Shown: piece by piece, positions 1 through 7,323 of the stretch
Numbering within the stretch: the first letter of the stretch is position 1
Layout: every line of letters begins with the position of its first letter
DNA from: CBW1002 sp046081905
GTDB lineage: Bacteria > Cyanobacteriota > Cyanobacteriia > PCC-6307 > Cyanobiaceae
Assembly (NCBI GenBank): GCA_046081905.1
Contig: JBJTWS010000365.1
Span: 1 to 14,621 of the forward strand
Direction: 5' to 3'
DNA length: 14,621 nt
Position numbers and translations under genes: made by a program
The notes under the pieces: model-generated
Database searches by the model: none
What the model was told of the DNA's origin: nothing
Seen by the model: only the letters and a program-made list of their open reading frames with translations

Positions 1-506
1 CCATCGACGCGACCACCGAACACCAGGGTCGGAAAGACCGCCACGATGCGGTCCGCCAGGGGATGGTGCTCGAGCTGCTGCAGGCACTGGGCCTTGGTGA
101 CGATGTATTCGGTGCCGAACCGCTCGGCCTCCGGCAACAGCCGCAGGTCGCGGTCCAGAATGCTGGCGGTCGAGAAGTAGATGACCTGCTGCAGCCGCCC
201 GGGATCGAGTCGGCCCAGCAGTTCCTTGACCGCATCGACATTGACGCTCTGCGCCCGCTGGGGATCGCCCCAGGCGGTGGCGGTGTGGATCACCCGATCC
301 ACCTGTGCCAGCTCAGCGGCGTGGGCCTGCTGCTCCCGCAGGTCGCTGACCAGCAGCCGGATGCGCGGATGGTCGGCGGGCACCGCCGTCAGCTTTGACG
401 GGTCCCGCAGCCACAGCAGCAGCTCGGCGTCGGAATGATGCAGCAGTCGGTGGGTGATGTGCTGGCCGACGCAGCCGCTGGCACCGGTGATGAGGATCCG
501 TTCCAA
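1..506 (-). CDS. NAD-dependent epimerase/dehydratase family protein (partial, C-terminus beyond window)
   Basis: Reading the minus strand from 506 gives an open frame to the window edge, 168 complete codons. It opens with a Rossmann beta strand and the NAD(P)-binding loop GASGCVG (residues 8-14, GxxGxxG). A YFSTAS segment follows near 110-115, then a YxxxK pair, Y134-IVT-K138, the catalytic signature of extended short-chain dehydrogenases such as nucleotide-sugar epimerases. The substrate cannot be told from this part. The start is TTG at 504-506: no ATG or GTG lies before the Rossmann motif, and TTG sits 11 nt after the hemE stop behind a purine-rich TGAGGCAGAGG. The gene is therefore probably the last seen member of a glgB-hemE unit. 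The family call is firm; the start and substrate are inference. Confidence 0.85.
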   Translation of the reverse strand, partial: MERILITGASGCVGQHITHRLLHHSDAELLLWLRDPSKLTAVPADHPRIRLLVSDLREQQAHAAELAQVDRVIHTATAWGDPQRAQSVNVDAVKELLGRLDPGRLQQVIYFSTASILDRDLRLLPEAERFGTEYIVTKAQCLQQLEHHPLADRIVAVFPTLVFGGRVD

Positions 507-517
507 GGGCCTCTGCC

Positions 518-1576
518 TCAGCTTACGGAGCCGAGCAGTTCATTCACCCGTTTGCCGGTCTCGAAGAAGACCCGGGCGTTCTCCTCGGGGGTGCCGGGCA
601 GGATGCCGTGGCCGAGGTTGAGGATGTGGCGCCGCCCGCGGGCCTTGCGCACGGTGTCGACGATGCGATGGCGGATCGCTTCGGGCGTGCCGAACAGCAG
701 ACCCGGGTCGACGTTGCCCTGCACGCCCACATGCAGCGGCAGACGATTGCAGCCTTCGGCCATGTCGACGGTCCAGTCGAGGGAAATGATGTCGACCCCC
801 GTGGCGGCCATGCGTTCAAGCACCCCGGCACTGCCCGAGATGTAGAGGATCAGCGGTGTCGCGGGGTGGCGCTGCCGCACCTGATCAATGACCCGCTTCT
901 GATAAGGCGCCGCAAAGGTGTCGTAGTCGGTCGGGCTCAGCTGGCCCGCCCACGAATCGAACAGCTGCACCACCTGGGCACCGCTCTCGATCTGATAGCA
1001 GACGTAGCGGGCGATGCTGTCGGCCAGGTGGCCCAGCAGCCGGTGCATCAGCTGCGGTTCGCGGAAGGCCATCGCCTTGATCACGGCGTAATCGCGGCTG
1101 CTGCGACCTTCGACGGCGTAGGCCGCCAGGGTCCAGGGGGCCCCCACGAAGCCGAGCACCGTTGCCGCATTGCCCACCGATTGCCGCAGGCGCCCCAGCA
1201 CTTCCCCCACGAACGGCAGGGAGGCGGCCGGGTCGAGGGGCCGCAGGGCATTGACCTGTTCGATGCTGCGGATCGGCGGATCAATGATCGGGCCGCGGCT
1301 TTCGATGATGTCGAAGTTGATGCCCATCCCCGGCAGTGGCGTGAGGATGTCAGAGAACAGGATGACCCCGTCGGGCTGGAAGGCCTCGAAGGGTTGCATC
1401 GAGATGGCGTACGAGAGATCGGGGTTCTCGGACCGCTCGCGGAACGATGGATGGCGATCCCGCAGGTCGCGGTACACCTGCATGTAGCGGCCAGCCTGGC
1501 GCATCATCCAGACCGGAGGCCGCTCCACCTGCTCACCTCGGGCGGCACGCAGCAGTAACGGCAGGGACTCGCTCAT
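518..1576 (-). CDS. hemE: Uroporphyrinogen decarboxylase HemE
   Basis: This cytosolic enzyme removes the four acetate carboxyls of uroporphyrinogen III to give coproporphyrinogen III, on the shared route to heme, chlorophyll and bilins. The 352-residue protein has the normal family length. Family motifs are intact: MRQAGRY near residues 25-31 (substrate-binding arginines R26 and R30), FSDIL with the essential aspartate D76, AYAVEG in the middle, FDSWAG, and NLGHGILPGTPEEN near the C-terminus with the conserved histidine. I chose ATG at 1574-1576 because cyanobacterial homologues begin at MS-x-LPLLLRAARGE; a TTG four codons upstream (1586-1588) is the alternative. No strong ribosome binding site is visible. 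It lies 41 nt after glgB and 11 nt before the epimerase on the same strand, suggesting co-transcription. Confidence 0.97.
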   Translation of the reverse strand: MSESLPLLLRAARGEQVERPPVWMMRQAGRYMQVYRDLRDRHPSFRERSENPDLSYAISMQPFEAFQPDGVILFSDILTPLPGMGINFDIIESRGPIIDPPIRSIEQVNALRPLDPAASLPFVGEVLGRLRQSVGNAATVLGFVGAPWTLAAYAVEGRSSRDYAVIKAMAFREPQLMHRLLGHLADSIARYVCYQIESGAQVVQLFDSWAGQLSPTDYDTFAAPYQKRVIDQVRQRHPATPLILYISGSAGVLERMAATGVDIISLDWTVDMAEGCNRLPLHVGVQGNVDPGLLFGTPEAIRHRIVDTVRKARGRRHILNLGHGILPGTPEENARVFFETGKRVNELLGSVS

Positions 1577-1593
1577 GGGGCGGCGCAACCGAT

Positions 1594-1627
1594 GGTCGGG
1601 CGGGACAGCCGCCGAACCTACCCGACC
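1594..1627 (-). repeat. 7-bp inverted repeat in the glgB-hemE gap
   Basis: GGTCGGG (1594-1600) and CCCGACC (1621-1627) are exact inverted repeats with a 20-nt spacer, spanning the glgB stop codon (1618-1620) and ending 17 nt before the hemE start. An RNA fold here could affect read-through or hemE initiation. The stem is short and the loop long, and such repeats arise easily at this GC content, so significance is uncertain. Confidence 0.25.
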
Positions 1628-3936
1628 GCTTCCCCTTCAACGCCGCCGGCTTCATGGATTGCCGCAGGTCTCTGGCGCTCGGCGTCGTGCTTGAACACCA
1701 GCACACTCAGCGGCGGCAGGCAGAGGTCCAGGGACTGGCCGTAGCCGTGCATGCCCTGGTCGTCGCTGAACTTGCCACCGAGGTTGCCCTGGTTGCTGCC
1801 GCCGTAGCGAGCGCTGTCGGTGTTGAAGCACTCGCGATAGAAGCCGTCGACAGGCACGCCGATGCGGTAGTTGCTGTGGCTGACAGGGGTGAAATTACAG
1901 ACCACCACCACCCAGTTGCCTTCCTTCTCGTCGCGGCGCATGAAGCTGACGACGCTGTGGCTGTTGTCATCGCAATCGATCCACTGGAACCCGTAGTGGT
2001 CGAAGTCATTGCGCCACAGGGCCGGCTCGCTGCGGTAATAGGCGTTGCGGTCGTCCACCATGTTGAGCAGGCCCTTGTGCTCAGGGAACTGCAGCTTGTC
2101 CCACTCCAGATCACCCCAGACGTTCCATTCGCCCCGCTGACCGAACTCCATTCCCATGAAGATGGTCTTCTTGCCCGGGTGGGTCCACATGTAGGCCAGC
2201 AGGGCCCGTACGTTGGCGAATTTCAGATCATCGCTGCCGGGCATCTTGTGCAGCAGATGGCTCTTGCCATGCACCACTTCATCGTGGCTCAGGGCCAGCA
2301 TGAAGTTCTCGGTGTGGTGGTACCAGATCGAGAAGGTGATGGCGTTCTGGTGGAACTGGCGGAACCAGTGATCAAGCTCGAAGTAGTCGAGCATGTCGTG
2401 CATCCAACCCATGTTCCACTTGAGGTTGAAGCCCAGGCCCCCCATGTGGGTGGGCATGGTCACCAGGGGCCAGGTGGTTGATTCCTCGGCAATCGAAAGG
2501 GCACCGGGGAAGTAGTGGAACAGCACCGAGTTCGCCTGCTGCAGGAAGCGCACGGCTTCGAGATTTTCGCGGCCGCCATGTTCATTGGGCAGCCACTGGC
2601 CATCCGGTCGCAGGTAGTCGCGGTAAAGCATCGAGGCCACCGCGTCCACTCGGATGCCATCGATGTGGAATATCTCGAACCAGAAGACCAGGTTGGCCAC
2701 AAGGAAGTTGCGCACTTCATTGCGGCTGTAGTTGAAGATCAACGTGCCCCATTCCTTGTGCTCGCCGATGCGGGGATCGGCGTGCTCATACACATGTGCC
2801 CCGTCGAAGAAGGCGAGGCCATGGCCGTCCTTGGGGAAGTGGCCCGGCACCCAGTCGAGGATCACGCCGATGCCCTCGGAGTGGCAGCGGTCCACGAAGG
2901 CGCGGAATTCATCGGGGCTGCCGAAGCGGCTGGTGGGGGCATACCAGCCGGTCACCTGGTAGCCCCAGGAGCCATCGAAGGGATGCTCCGAGATCGGCAT
3001 CAGCTCGATGTGGGTGAAGCCCCGGTCCTTCACGTAGGGGATCACCCGATCGGCCAGCTCCGGATAGGTGAGCAGCCGCGCCCCCGGCTTGAGATCGGCG
3101 GCGGGCACCGGCGGGCGGGGGGTGCCGTCGGGGTTGTGGAAGGGTTCCTCGGCGCTGGCGTGCATCCAGCTGCCGAGGTGCATCTCGTACACCGCGATCG
3201 GCTGGTCGAGCGGATTGCGGCTGTCGCGCTCCGCCATCCACTGGGCATCGCTCCAGGCGAAGCTGGCCAGCCCGTTCACGCGCGAGCTGGTGTTGGGCCT
3301 CACCTCGTGCTCGAAGCCGTAGGGATCGGCCTTCTGGTAGCAGTGGCCGGCCTGGGTGCGGACTTCGTACTTGTAGAGCGCGCCCCGGGTCAGGCCGGGG
3401 ATGAACAGTTCCCAGCAGCCGCCCAGCCGCGACTGCATCGGGTGATGGCGGCCGTCCCAGCTGTTGAAGTCGCCCAGCACGGACACGCTGCGGGCATTGG
3501 GGGCCCACAGGCAGAACTGCACCCCGGCCACGCCATCGCGCTCACCCGGGTGGGCCCCCATCCGGTGCCAGATGTGGTGGTGGTTGCCCTCGGCGAAGAG
3601 ATGGCGGTCCATCTCGCCCATCCATTCCTGGCGGAAGGCCCAGGGATCGTGCTGCACATGCTCGATGCCGCCCCGCTGGACCCGCACCTGGTAGGTGCAG
3701 CCGGGATCGGCGGGCAGTTCGGCCTCGAACAGCCAGGGGTGGTGCGGCGTGGCCATGGGCAGGCCCTGGCCGCCCCAGAGGAGTTCCACCTGCTGGGCCT
3801 CGGGCATCCAGACCCGCACCACCCAGCCGCCGCCCTCCAGGGGCTGGGGTCCGAGCACCGCGAAGGGGTGGTCGTGGCGGCATTCCGCCAGTCGCTGGCC
3901 GTCTTCAACCATCCAATCGAAGCTGACCAGGGCCAT
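1618..3936 (-). CDS. glgB: 1,4-alpha-glucan (glycogen) branching enzyme GlgB
   Basis: The enzyme cuts alpha-1,4 glucan chains and re-attaches them as alpha-1,6 branches during glycogen synthesis in the cytosol. The 772-residue product has an N-terminal carbohydrate-binding region that looks duplicated (about 20-110 and 130-225), a GH13 catalytic barrel (about 245-640) and a C-terminal beta domain. Catalytic motifs are all present: DWVPGHF (361-367), GIRVDAVAS with nucleophile D431, IAEEST with acid/base E484, and SHDEVVHGK with H551-D552. A proline-rich insert at about 258-290 resembles the loop in other cyanobacterial GlgB proteins. The frame stays open upstream to 4203, but that extension is low-complexity and overlaps the DUF3887 gene, so I chose ATG at 3934-3936; an in-frame GTG two codons upstream is possible. 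It leads a probable glgB-hemE-epimerase unit. Confidence 0.97.
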   Translation of the reverse strand: MALVSFDWMVEDGQRLAECRHDHPFAVLGPQPLEGGGWVVRVWMPEAQQVELLWGGQGLPMATPHHPWLFEAELPADPGCTYQVRVQRGGIEHVQHDPWAFRQEWMGEMDRHLFAEGNHHHIWHRMGAHPGERDGVAGVQFCLWAPNARSVSVLGDFNSWDGRHHPMQSRLGGCWELFIPGLTRGALYKYEVRTQAGHCYQKADPYGFEHEVRPNTSSRVNGLASFAWSDAQWMAERDSRNPLDQPIAVYEMHLGSWMHASAEEPFHNPDGTPRPPVPAADLKPGARLLTYPELADRVIPYVKDRGFTHIELMPISEHPFDGSWGYQVTGWYAPTSRFGSPDEFRAFVDRCHSEGIGVILDWVPGHFPKDGHGLAFFDGAHVYEHADPRIGEHKEWGTLIFNYSRNEVRNFLVANLVFWFEIFHIDGIRVDAVASMLYRDYLRPDGQWLPNEHGGRENLEAVRFLQQANSVLFHYFPGALSIAEESTTWPLVTMPTHMGGLGFNLKWNMGWMHDMLDYFELDHWFRQFHQNAITFSIWYHHTENFMLALSHDEVVHGKSHLLHKMPGSDDLKFANVRALLAYMWTHPGKKTIFMGMEFGQRGEWNVWGDLEWDKLQFPEHKGLLNMVDDRNAYYRSEPALWRNDFDHYGFQWIDCDDNSHSVVSFMRRDEKEGNWVVVVCNFTPVSHSNYRIGVPVDGFYRECFNTDSARYGGSNQGNLGGKFSDDQGMHGYGQSLDLCLPPLSVLVFKHDAERQRPAAIHEAGGVEGEAVG

Positions 3937-4015
3937 AGACACCGCAGAGCTGGGGCGGAGCTTAGGCCGCTTTTCCCCAGGGCCCACCCACGGGGCACCT
4001 CCCGTCAGGAAGCCG

Positions 4016-4035
4016 GGGCAGGGAGTGCCCTGCCC
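4016..4035 (-). terminator. Perfect 8-bp stem, 4-nt loop hairpin (possible terminator of the upstream unit)
   Basis: GGGCAGGG (4016-4023) and CCCTGCCC (4028-4035) are exact inverted repeats around a 4-nt loop. The hairpin lies 20 nt beyond the DUF3887 stop codon and 79 nt before the glgB start, in the longest gap of the left arm. A stable stem here fits a 3' end for the ycf51-to-DUF3887 unit. There is no T-run after it on the minus strand, only TTCCTG, so it is not a canonical intrinsic terminator. It could instead be an mRNA 3' stabiliser, or act in attenuation of read-through into glgB. Confidence 0.4.
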
Positions 4036-4055
4036 GGTGGGGGGCGCCGCCTGGC

Positions 4056-4820
4056 TCAGCGCAGGTCCTGGGGGAAGTCCACGCCGATCACATGACCCTC
4101 GAGATCGAGGATCACAAAGAGGTTGTCGGTGAGGCGGCCGAACTCGGTGGTGACCAGCACCAGCTGCTGGGTGTCGTCCTTGCCCACGTAGACGCTGCCC
4201 CACACCTTCCGGAACGGGCCGGTGAGTTTCTGCAGGCCCAGCCAGCGATCCCGCAGGGTGGCGGGCAGCATCTCCTGCTGCAGTTCCATCCCGAGCCGGC
4301 TACGGGCCTGCACGTACTGGCCGGCCGCGAGTTCCTGGATGAAGACCACGGCGGTGTCCTCCGCCGGCAGCTGGCTGCGGTCGAGCTCCCAGCCGAGGAT
4401 CTGGCCGGAGGGATCGAGCACCATGGTGAGCTCGCGGGGGCCCTTGCCGGTGAGCAGCCGCAGCTCCACGGTGCCGTCGTCGGCGCCCACCGCCACACTC
4501 TCGATCGTGCCGCTGCGCACGCCCCCGACACTGGCCAGCCGCTCCTGCACCCGCACGGGCGTGCTGAAGCGGCGCACGGGCTCCGCCAGCAGGTTGTAGA
4601 GCGCCTGGGCATCCGACTGGCGCAGGGCCGCCAGGATCCGCTGGGCCGCCTGGCGCAGGGCCGACTTGGTGAGGCTGCGCTCGCCGCTGGAGGCCTCCGC
4701 CAGCAGCGGCGCGGCTTCAGCCGAGCCTGCGGCGGCGGGCGGCAGGGCGGCACCCCAGGGAGCCAGGCAACTGCCGACCAGCACCAGCGGCAGCAGGGGA
4801 GCGCAGCGGCGAGAGAACAC
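4056..4820 (-). CDS. Exported DUF3887-type protein with two repeats
   Basis: The 254-residue product begins with an export signal: a basic start (MFSRRC), a hydrophobic stretch and an alanine-rich end by about residue 36. VGSC at about residues 15-18 resembles a lipobox, so lipid anchoring is possible but not certain. The mature part holds two similar halves, about 55-145 and 150-254. Each has a helical start followed by beta strands ending in a VLDPSGQILGWEL or ILDLEGHVIGVDF motif, as in the small alpha+beta DUF3887 domain (NTF2-like in shape). No catalytic residues are evident and the function is unknown. The start is GTG at 4818-4820, chosen because later starts would remove the signal peptide. 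It follows the hydrolase by 20 nt and is probably co-transcribed with it. Confidence 0.8.
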   Translation of the reverse strand: MFSRRCAPLLPLVLVGSCLAPWGAALPPAAAGSAEAAPLLAEASSGERSLTKSALRQAAQRILAALRQSDAQALYNLLAEPVRRFSTPVRVQERLASVGGVRSGTIESVAVGADDGTVELRLLTGKGPRELTMVLDPSGQILGWELDRSQLPAEDTAVVFIQELAAGQYVQARSRLGMELQQEMLPATLRDRWLGLQKLTGPFRKVWGSVYVGKDDTQQLVLVTTEFGRLTDNLFVILDLEGHVIGVDFPQDLR

Positions 4821-4840
4821 GGAGCCAGAGCGGAGTCGGG

Positions 4841-6481
4841 TCAGTCTGGCGGAAACCCCTGGGGCGGCTCACCTCCGAGGGGCCGCATCCACAGGCGTGC
4901 CTCCTGCAGCACCAGCTGCAGGCTGATCACCCGGTGGTGGATGCCCGGCGATCCGGGCGGGTGCCGGGGATCACCGCTGTGCACCCCGATCTGGGGCCAG
5001 GCCGCCGCCGCCACAGACAGGCGGAGGCGCTCGCCGGGCTGCAGCGGCAGCAGCACCGGCTGGAGGCGGAGGCGCCGGGGCCGCGGCGGGCCGGGGGCCT
5101 CGTCGTGGCAGCGGAGCACCCCGGTACTCCACTGCCGCACCGCTCCTCCCTCCGCCGCCACCACGGAGAGGGCGGCGCAGAGGTCGTAGCCGGGCTGGTC
5201 CGCCGCCACCGCCAGCTCCAGCAGGGGTTCCCCGAACAGCTCCAGGGGTTCGCGCAGGGGATCGCTGGTGAAGCAGGCCACATCGGCCCGCTGGTCGAGG
5301 TCGGCACGATCGACGGGGCCGGCATCGAGTCCGAGGTGGCCGCCCCGGCCCGGCACCGGCCGCCACGGGTCGTGTACCAGGGTCACGCTCCCGCCCGCTG
5401 CACCCGCGCTGGGGTGCGGCACCAGGCGGCCCTCGTCGGAGCGGATCGCCGCCAGACCGCCGCTGGCCAGGCCCCAGACGCCGCCCCGGGCGCTCCGGAG
5501 GTCCGCCGCGGTCCAGTCGCCGCTGCCGAGGCGCTCCAGCAGGAGCGGCGGGGGCGCCTCCGGGGGGGGAGCTGCGGCCCTGCGGAGGGGCAGGGCGTGC
5601 TGAAAGAAGGCGAGCTGCAGGGCATCGATCCCGCCCCGCCAGTGCAGGTGGCTCCAGGCACCGATCCGCAGCCAGGGGGAGCCGCCCGCCTGGCGGGCCC
5701 GCTGCCAGAGATCCAGCACGCCCCGCAGGTGGGGATCGTGCCAGCCGCCGATCAGAAGCAGAGGGCGGCGCAGCAGCTCCGGCGGCGGTTCATGCACCGT
5801 CCAGCCCGCGGCGGCGGACGCATCGCGGCGGAGCCAGGCCAGGCCCATCCCCCCGGGATCCAGGCGCTCCAGCAGGGCCTCCCCCTCCTGGAGGAAGGCG
5901 CCGCTCTCCAGGCTGCGGCGGATCTCGCGCCAGCCGGCGGCATCGCCGCGGCGCCGGCAGCCCTGGGCCGCCAGCTGCAGGGCCCAGCCCAGGCCCAGGG
6001 CCCACCAGTGGGCGCCCCCCTCGCTGGCCCAGTGGAGCCGCTCATCGAGGCCGCAGTGGGCTGGCGCCAGGGCATCCAGCAGGGCATCGGGCTCGGTGCC
6101 GTCGGTGAGCAGCTGGGTGAGCCCCTGGTAGGAGAAGCCATAGCCGCCTACCCGGCCATCGGAGCCGCCCAGGCGGCGGGCCCAGCGCACCGCATCGGCC
6201 CCATCAGCGGCCTCCTGGGCGAAGCCAGCGAAATGGCCGCCGGAATCCCCCCGGCCGCGGACGTCCACCACCACCACCTGGAAGCCATGGCCGGCGTACC
6301 AGGAGGGGTGGGCGTAGGTGGGGGTGGAGGCGATCGCCCGGCCATAGGGCTGGCGCATCAGCAGCACCGGCCACGGGCCGGGCCCCTCGGGCCGCCAGCG
6401 CCGTGCCGCCAGGGTCACCCCGTCGCGGCAGCACAGCCCCAGGTCGTCCCAGACGACCGGCAGCGGCGGGGATGGGGTCAG
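4841..6481 (-). CDS. CocE/NonD-family alpha/beta hydrolase (S15 type), probable CTG start
   Basis: Members of this family are serine hydrolases acting on esters or acyl-amino bonds; the substrate here is unknown. With the chosen start there are 546 residues. The N-terminal half is an alpha/beta hydrolase: RDGVTLAARRW, RQPYGR with the oxyanion tyrosine (Y46), DVRGRGDSGG, the nucleophile elbow GFSYQG (S117), GGWHD (D249) and GAWSH (H278). The C-terminal part, from about 310, is the beta jelly-roll of X-Pro dipeptidyl-peptidase type. There is no signal peptide, so it is probably cytosolic. The frame runs open to 7111, but no ATG, GTG or TTG lies near the expected N-terminus. CTG at 6479-6481 overlaps the upstream stop as CTGA and gives the usual length. 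The fallback is GTG at 6416-6418 (525 residues), which would start inside the conserved domain. Family is firm; the start is inferred. Confidence 0.85.
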   Translation of the reverse strand: MTPSPPLPVVWDDLGLCCRDGVTLAARRWRPEGPGPWPVLLMRQPYGRAIASTPTYAHPSWYAGHGFQVVVVDVRGRGDSGGHFAGFAQEAADGADAVRWARRLGGSDGRVGGYGFSYQGLTQLLTDGTEPDALLDALAPAHCGLDERLHWASEGGAHWWALGLGWALQLAAQGCRRRGDAAGWREIRRSLESGAFLQEGEALLERLDPGGMGLAWLRRDASAAAGWTVHEPPPELLRRPLLLIGGWHDPHLRGVLDLWQRARQAGGSPWLRIGAWSHLHWRGGIDALQLAFFQHALPLRRAAAPPPEAPPPLLLERLGSGDWTAADLRSARGGVWGLASGGLAAIRSDEGRLVPHPSAGAAGGSVTLVHDPWRPVPGRGGHLGLDAGPVDRADLDQRADVACFTSDPLREPLELFGEPLLELAVAADQPGYDLCAALSVVAAEGGAVRQWSTGVLRCHDEAPGPPRPRRLRLQPVLLPLQPGERLRLSVAAAAWPQIGVHSGDPRHPPGSPGIHHRVISLQLVLQEARLWMRPLGGEPPQGFPPD

Positions 6482-6825
6482 CGGACGTCCGGACAGTGGA
6501 GGCCGATCACGTAGGTGGTGAGCACCTCCGCATCCATGGGCGAGAGGCCGCGCTGGCGGGCGGTGGCGGCCACCGCCTGGGGGGAGGTGGCCGAGAGGCC
6601 CTGGGTGTTGAAGCTGCGGAATTCCGTGCAGAGGCTCTTGGCCAGGGCGGGGTTCTGCTTCACCGACTCGAGCAGGGGGGACGCGGCCCGGGCGATCGAG
6701 GCGCCCACCCCGGGCAGCAGCAGGCCCAGCAGCAGGGGCAGCAGCACGGCCTTGGGCCTGCGATGCCCGGCGGGAAACCGGAGGGGGCGGGACTGGTGGT
6801 TCAGGGGTCTGGCAGGGAAGGGCAT
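6478..6825 (-). CDS. Small secreted protein of unknown function
   Basis: I do not recognise a named domain in this 115-residue protein. It has a long basic N-terminus (RR at 22-23, K25), a leucine-rich hydrophobic core at about 26-43 and a likely signal peptidase site after ARA (47), leaving a mature protein of about 68 residues. That part is helical and carries just two cysteines, C66 in LCTEF and C111 in GLHCPDVR, which could form a disulfide in the periplasm or lumen. The start is well supported: GGGAGG precedes ATG with a 5-nt spacer, the best ribosome binding site in the window. Its stop TGA overlaps the proposed CTG start of the hydrolase, suggesting translational coupling. Expressed reality is likely; function is open. 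Confidence 0.75.
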   Translation of the reverse strand: MPFPARPLNHQSRPLRFPAGHRRPKAVLLPLLLGLLLPGVGASIARAASPLLESVKQNPALAKSLCTEFRSFNTQGLSATSPQAVAATARQRGLSPMDAEVLTTYVIGLHCPDVR

Positions 6826-6891
6826 GGCGCCTCCCGCAGGGGGCTTCCTCCATTCCAGGCAGGGGGAGGGGGAGCGGGGCCGGCGCGCGTG

Positions 6892-7320
6892 TCAGTTCCC
6901 AGGGCGACTGGAGTGGGTGCGGGCTCGCCCGATCCAGTCGCGCAGGGTGGCCAGGGAGGGGGGCGCTACCTCCAGGCCGGTGAGGCGCCGCTGCAGGCGA
7001 CCCACCTGCAGCCACAGCCGCTGGGGGTCGGCCTCGGCCAGGGCGCGGACCTCGGCGATGCCGGCATGGAGCAGCAGGGCGGCCTCGACGGGCTGCAGCT
7101 GGAGCTGGCACACCAGCCGGGCCTGGGCCCGCAGCCGGATCAGACGGGCTTCACTCGCCAGGCCGGCCCTTCCCAGGCGGCGCAGACTGGCCTCCTCGAG
7201 GGCCGCCAGGGCGCCCCAGGAGATGACGCCCTGCTGCTGCAGCAGGCGCCGCTCCCGCTCGAAATGGGGGGGCAGGGCCCCGAGCTCTCCTGCCGGGCCG
7301 CCGGGAGGCTGGCGCCCCAT
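6892..7320 (-). CDS. DUF4332 domain-containing protein
   Basis: The 142-residue product is arginine- and leucine-rich, has no signal or membrane segment, and resembles the DUF4332 family. Two helix-hairpin-helix-like units can be seen: ERRLLQQQGVISWGALAAL with the following LRRLG (about 21-52), and AALLLHAGIAEVRALAEADP with QRLWLQVGRL (about 79-108). Such folds often bind nucleic acid or mediate protein contacts, but no partner is shown here. ATG at 7318-7320 lies only 3 nt after the ycf51 stop (TGATCGATG), so the two are almost surely co-transcribed and translationally coupled. Family assignment is from recalled sequence pattern; the role is unknown. Confidence 0.75.
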   Translation of the reverse strand: MGRQPPGGPAGELGALPPHFERERRLLQQQGVISWGALAALEEASLRRLGRAGLASEARLIRLRAQARLVCQLQLQPVEAALLLHAGIAEVRALAEADPQRLWLQVGRLQRRLTGLEVAPPSLATLRDWIGRARTHSSRPGN

Positions 7321-7323
7321 CGA

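Noticed and set aside
1618..3936. Lower GC across glgB and hemE than across the genes to the right, as a sign of transfer
   Set aside because: The difference fits the strong protein conservation of these enzymes. Both are core genes with cyanobacterial-type features, and no junction or mobile remnant is visible.
2515..4095. A 526-codon plus-strand frame antisense to glgB, and similar frames antisense to hemE (608-1558) and to the hydrolase (4934-6514)
   Set aside because: Each runs opposite a gene with intact catalytic motifs, and their products have biased composition without domains.
3937..4203. N-terminal extension of the glgB frame to 4203
   Set aside because: The added residues are low-complexity, overlap the DUF3887 gene, and precede the point where GlgB homology begins.
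6482..7111. N-terminal extension of the hydrolase frame to GTG at 7111
   Set aside because: It would overlap two other genes on the same strand and adds proline/arginine-rich sequence unlike the family.
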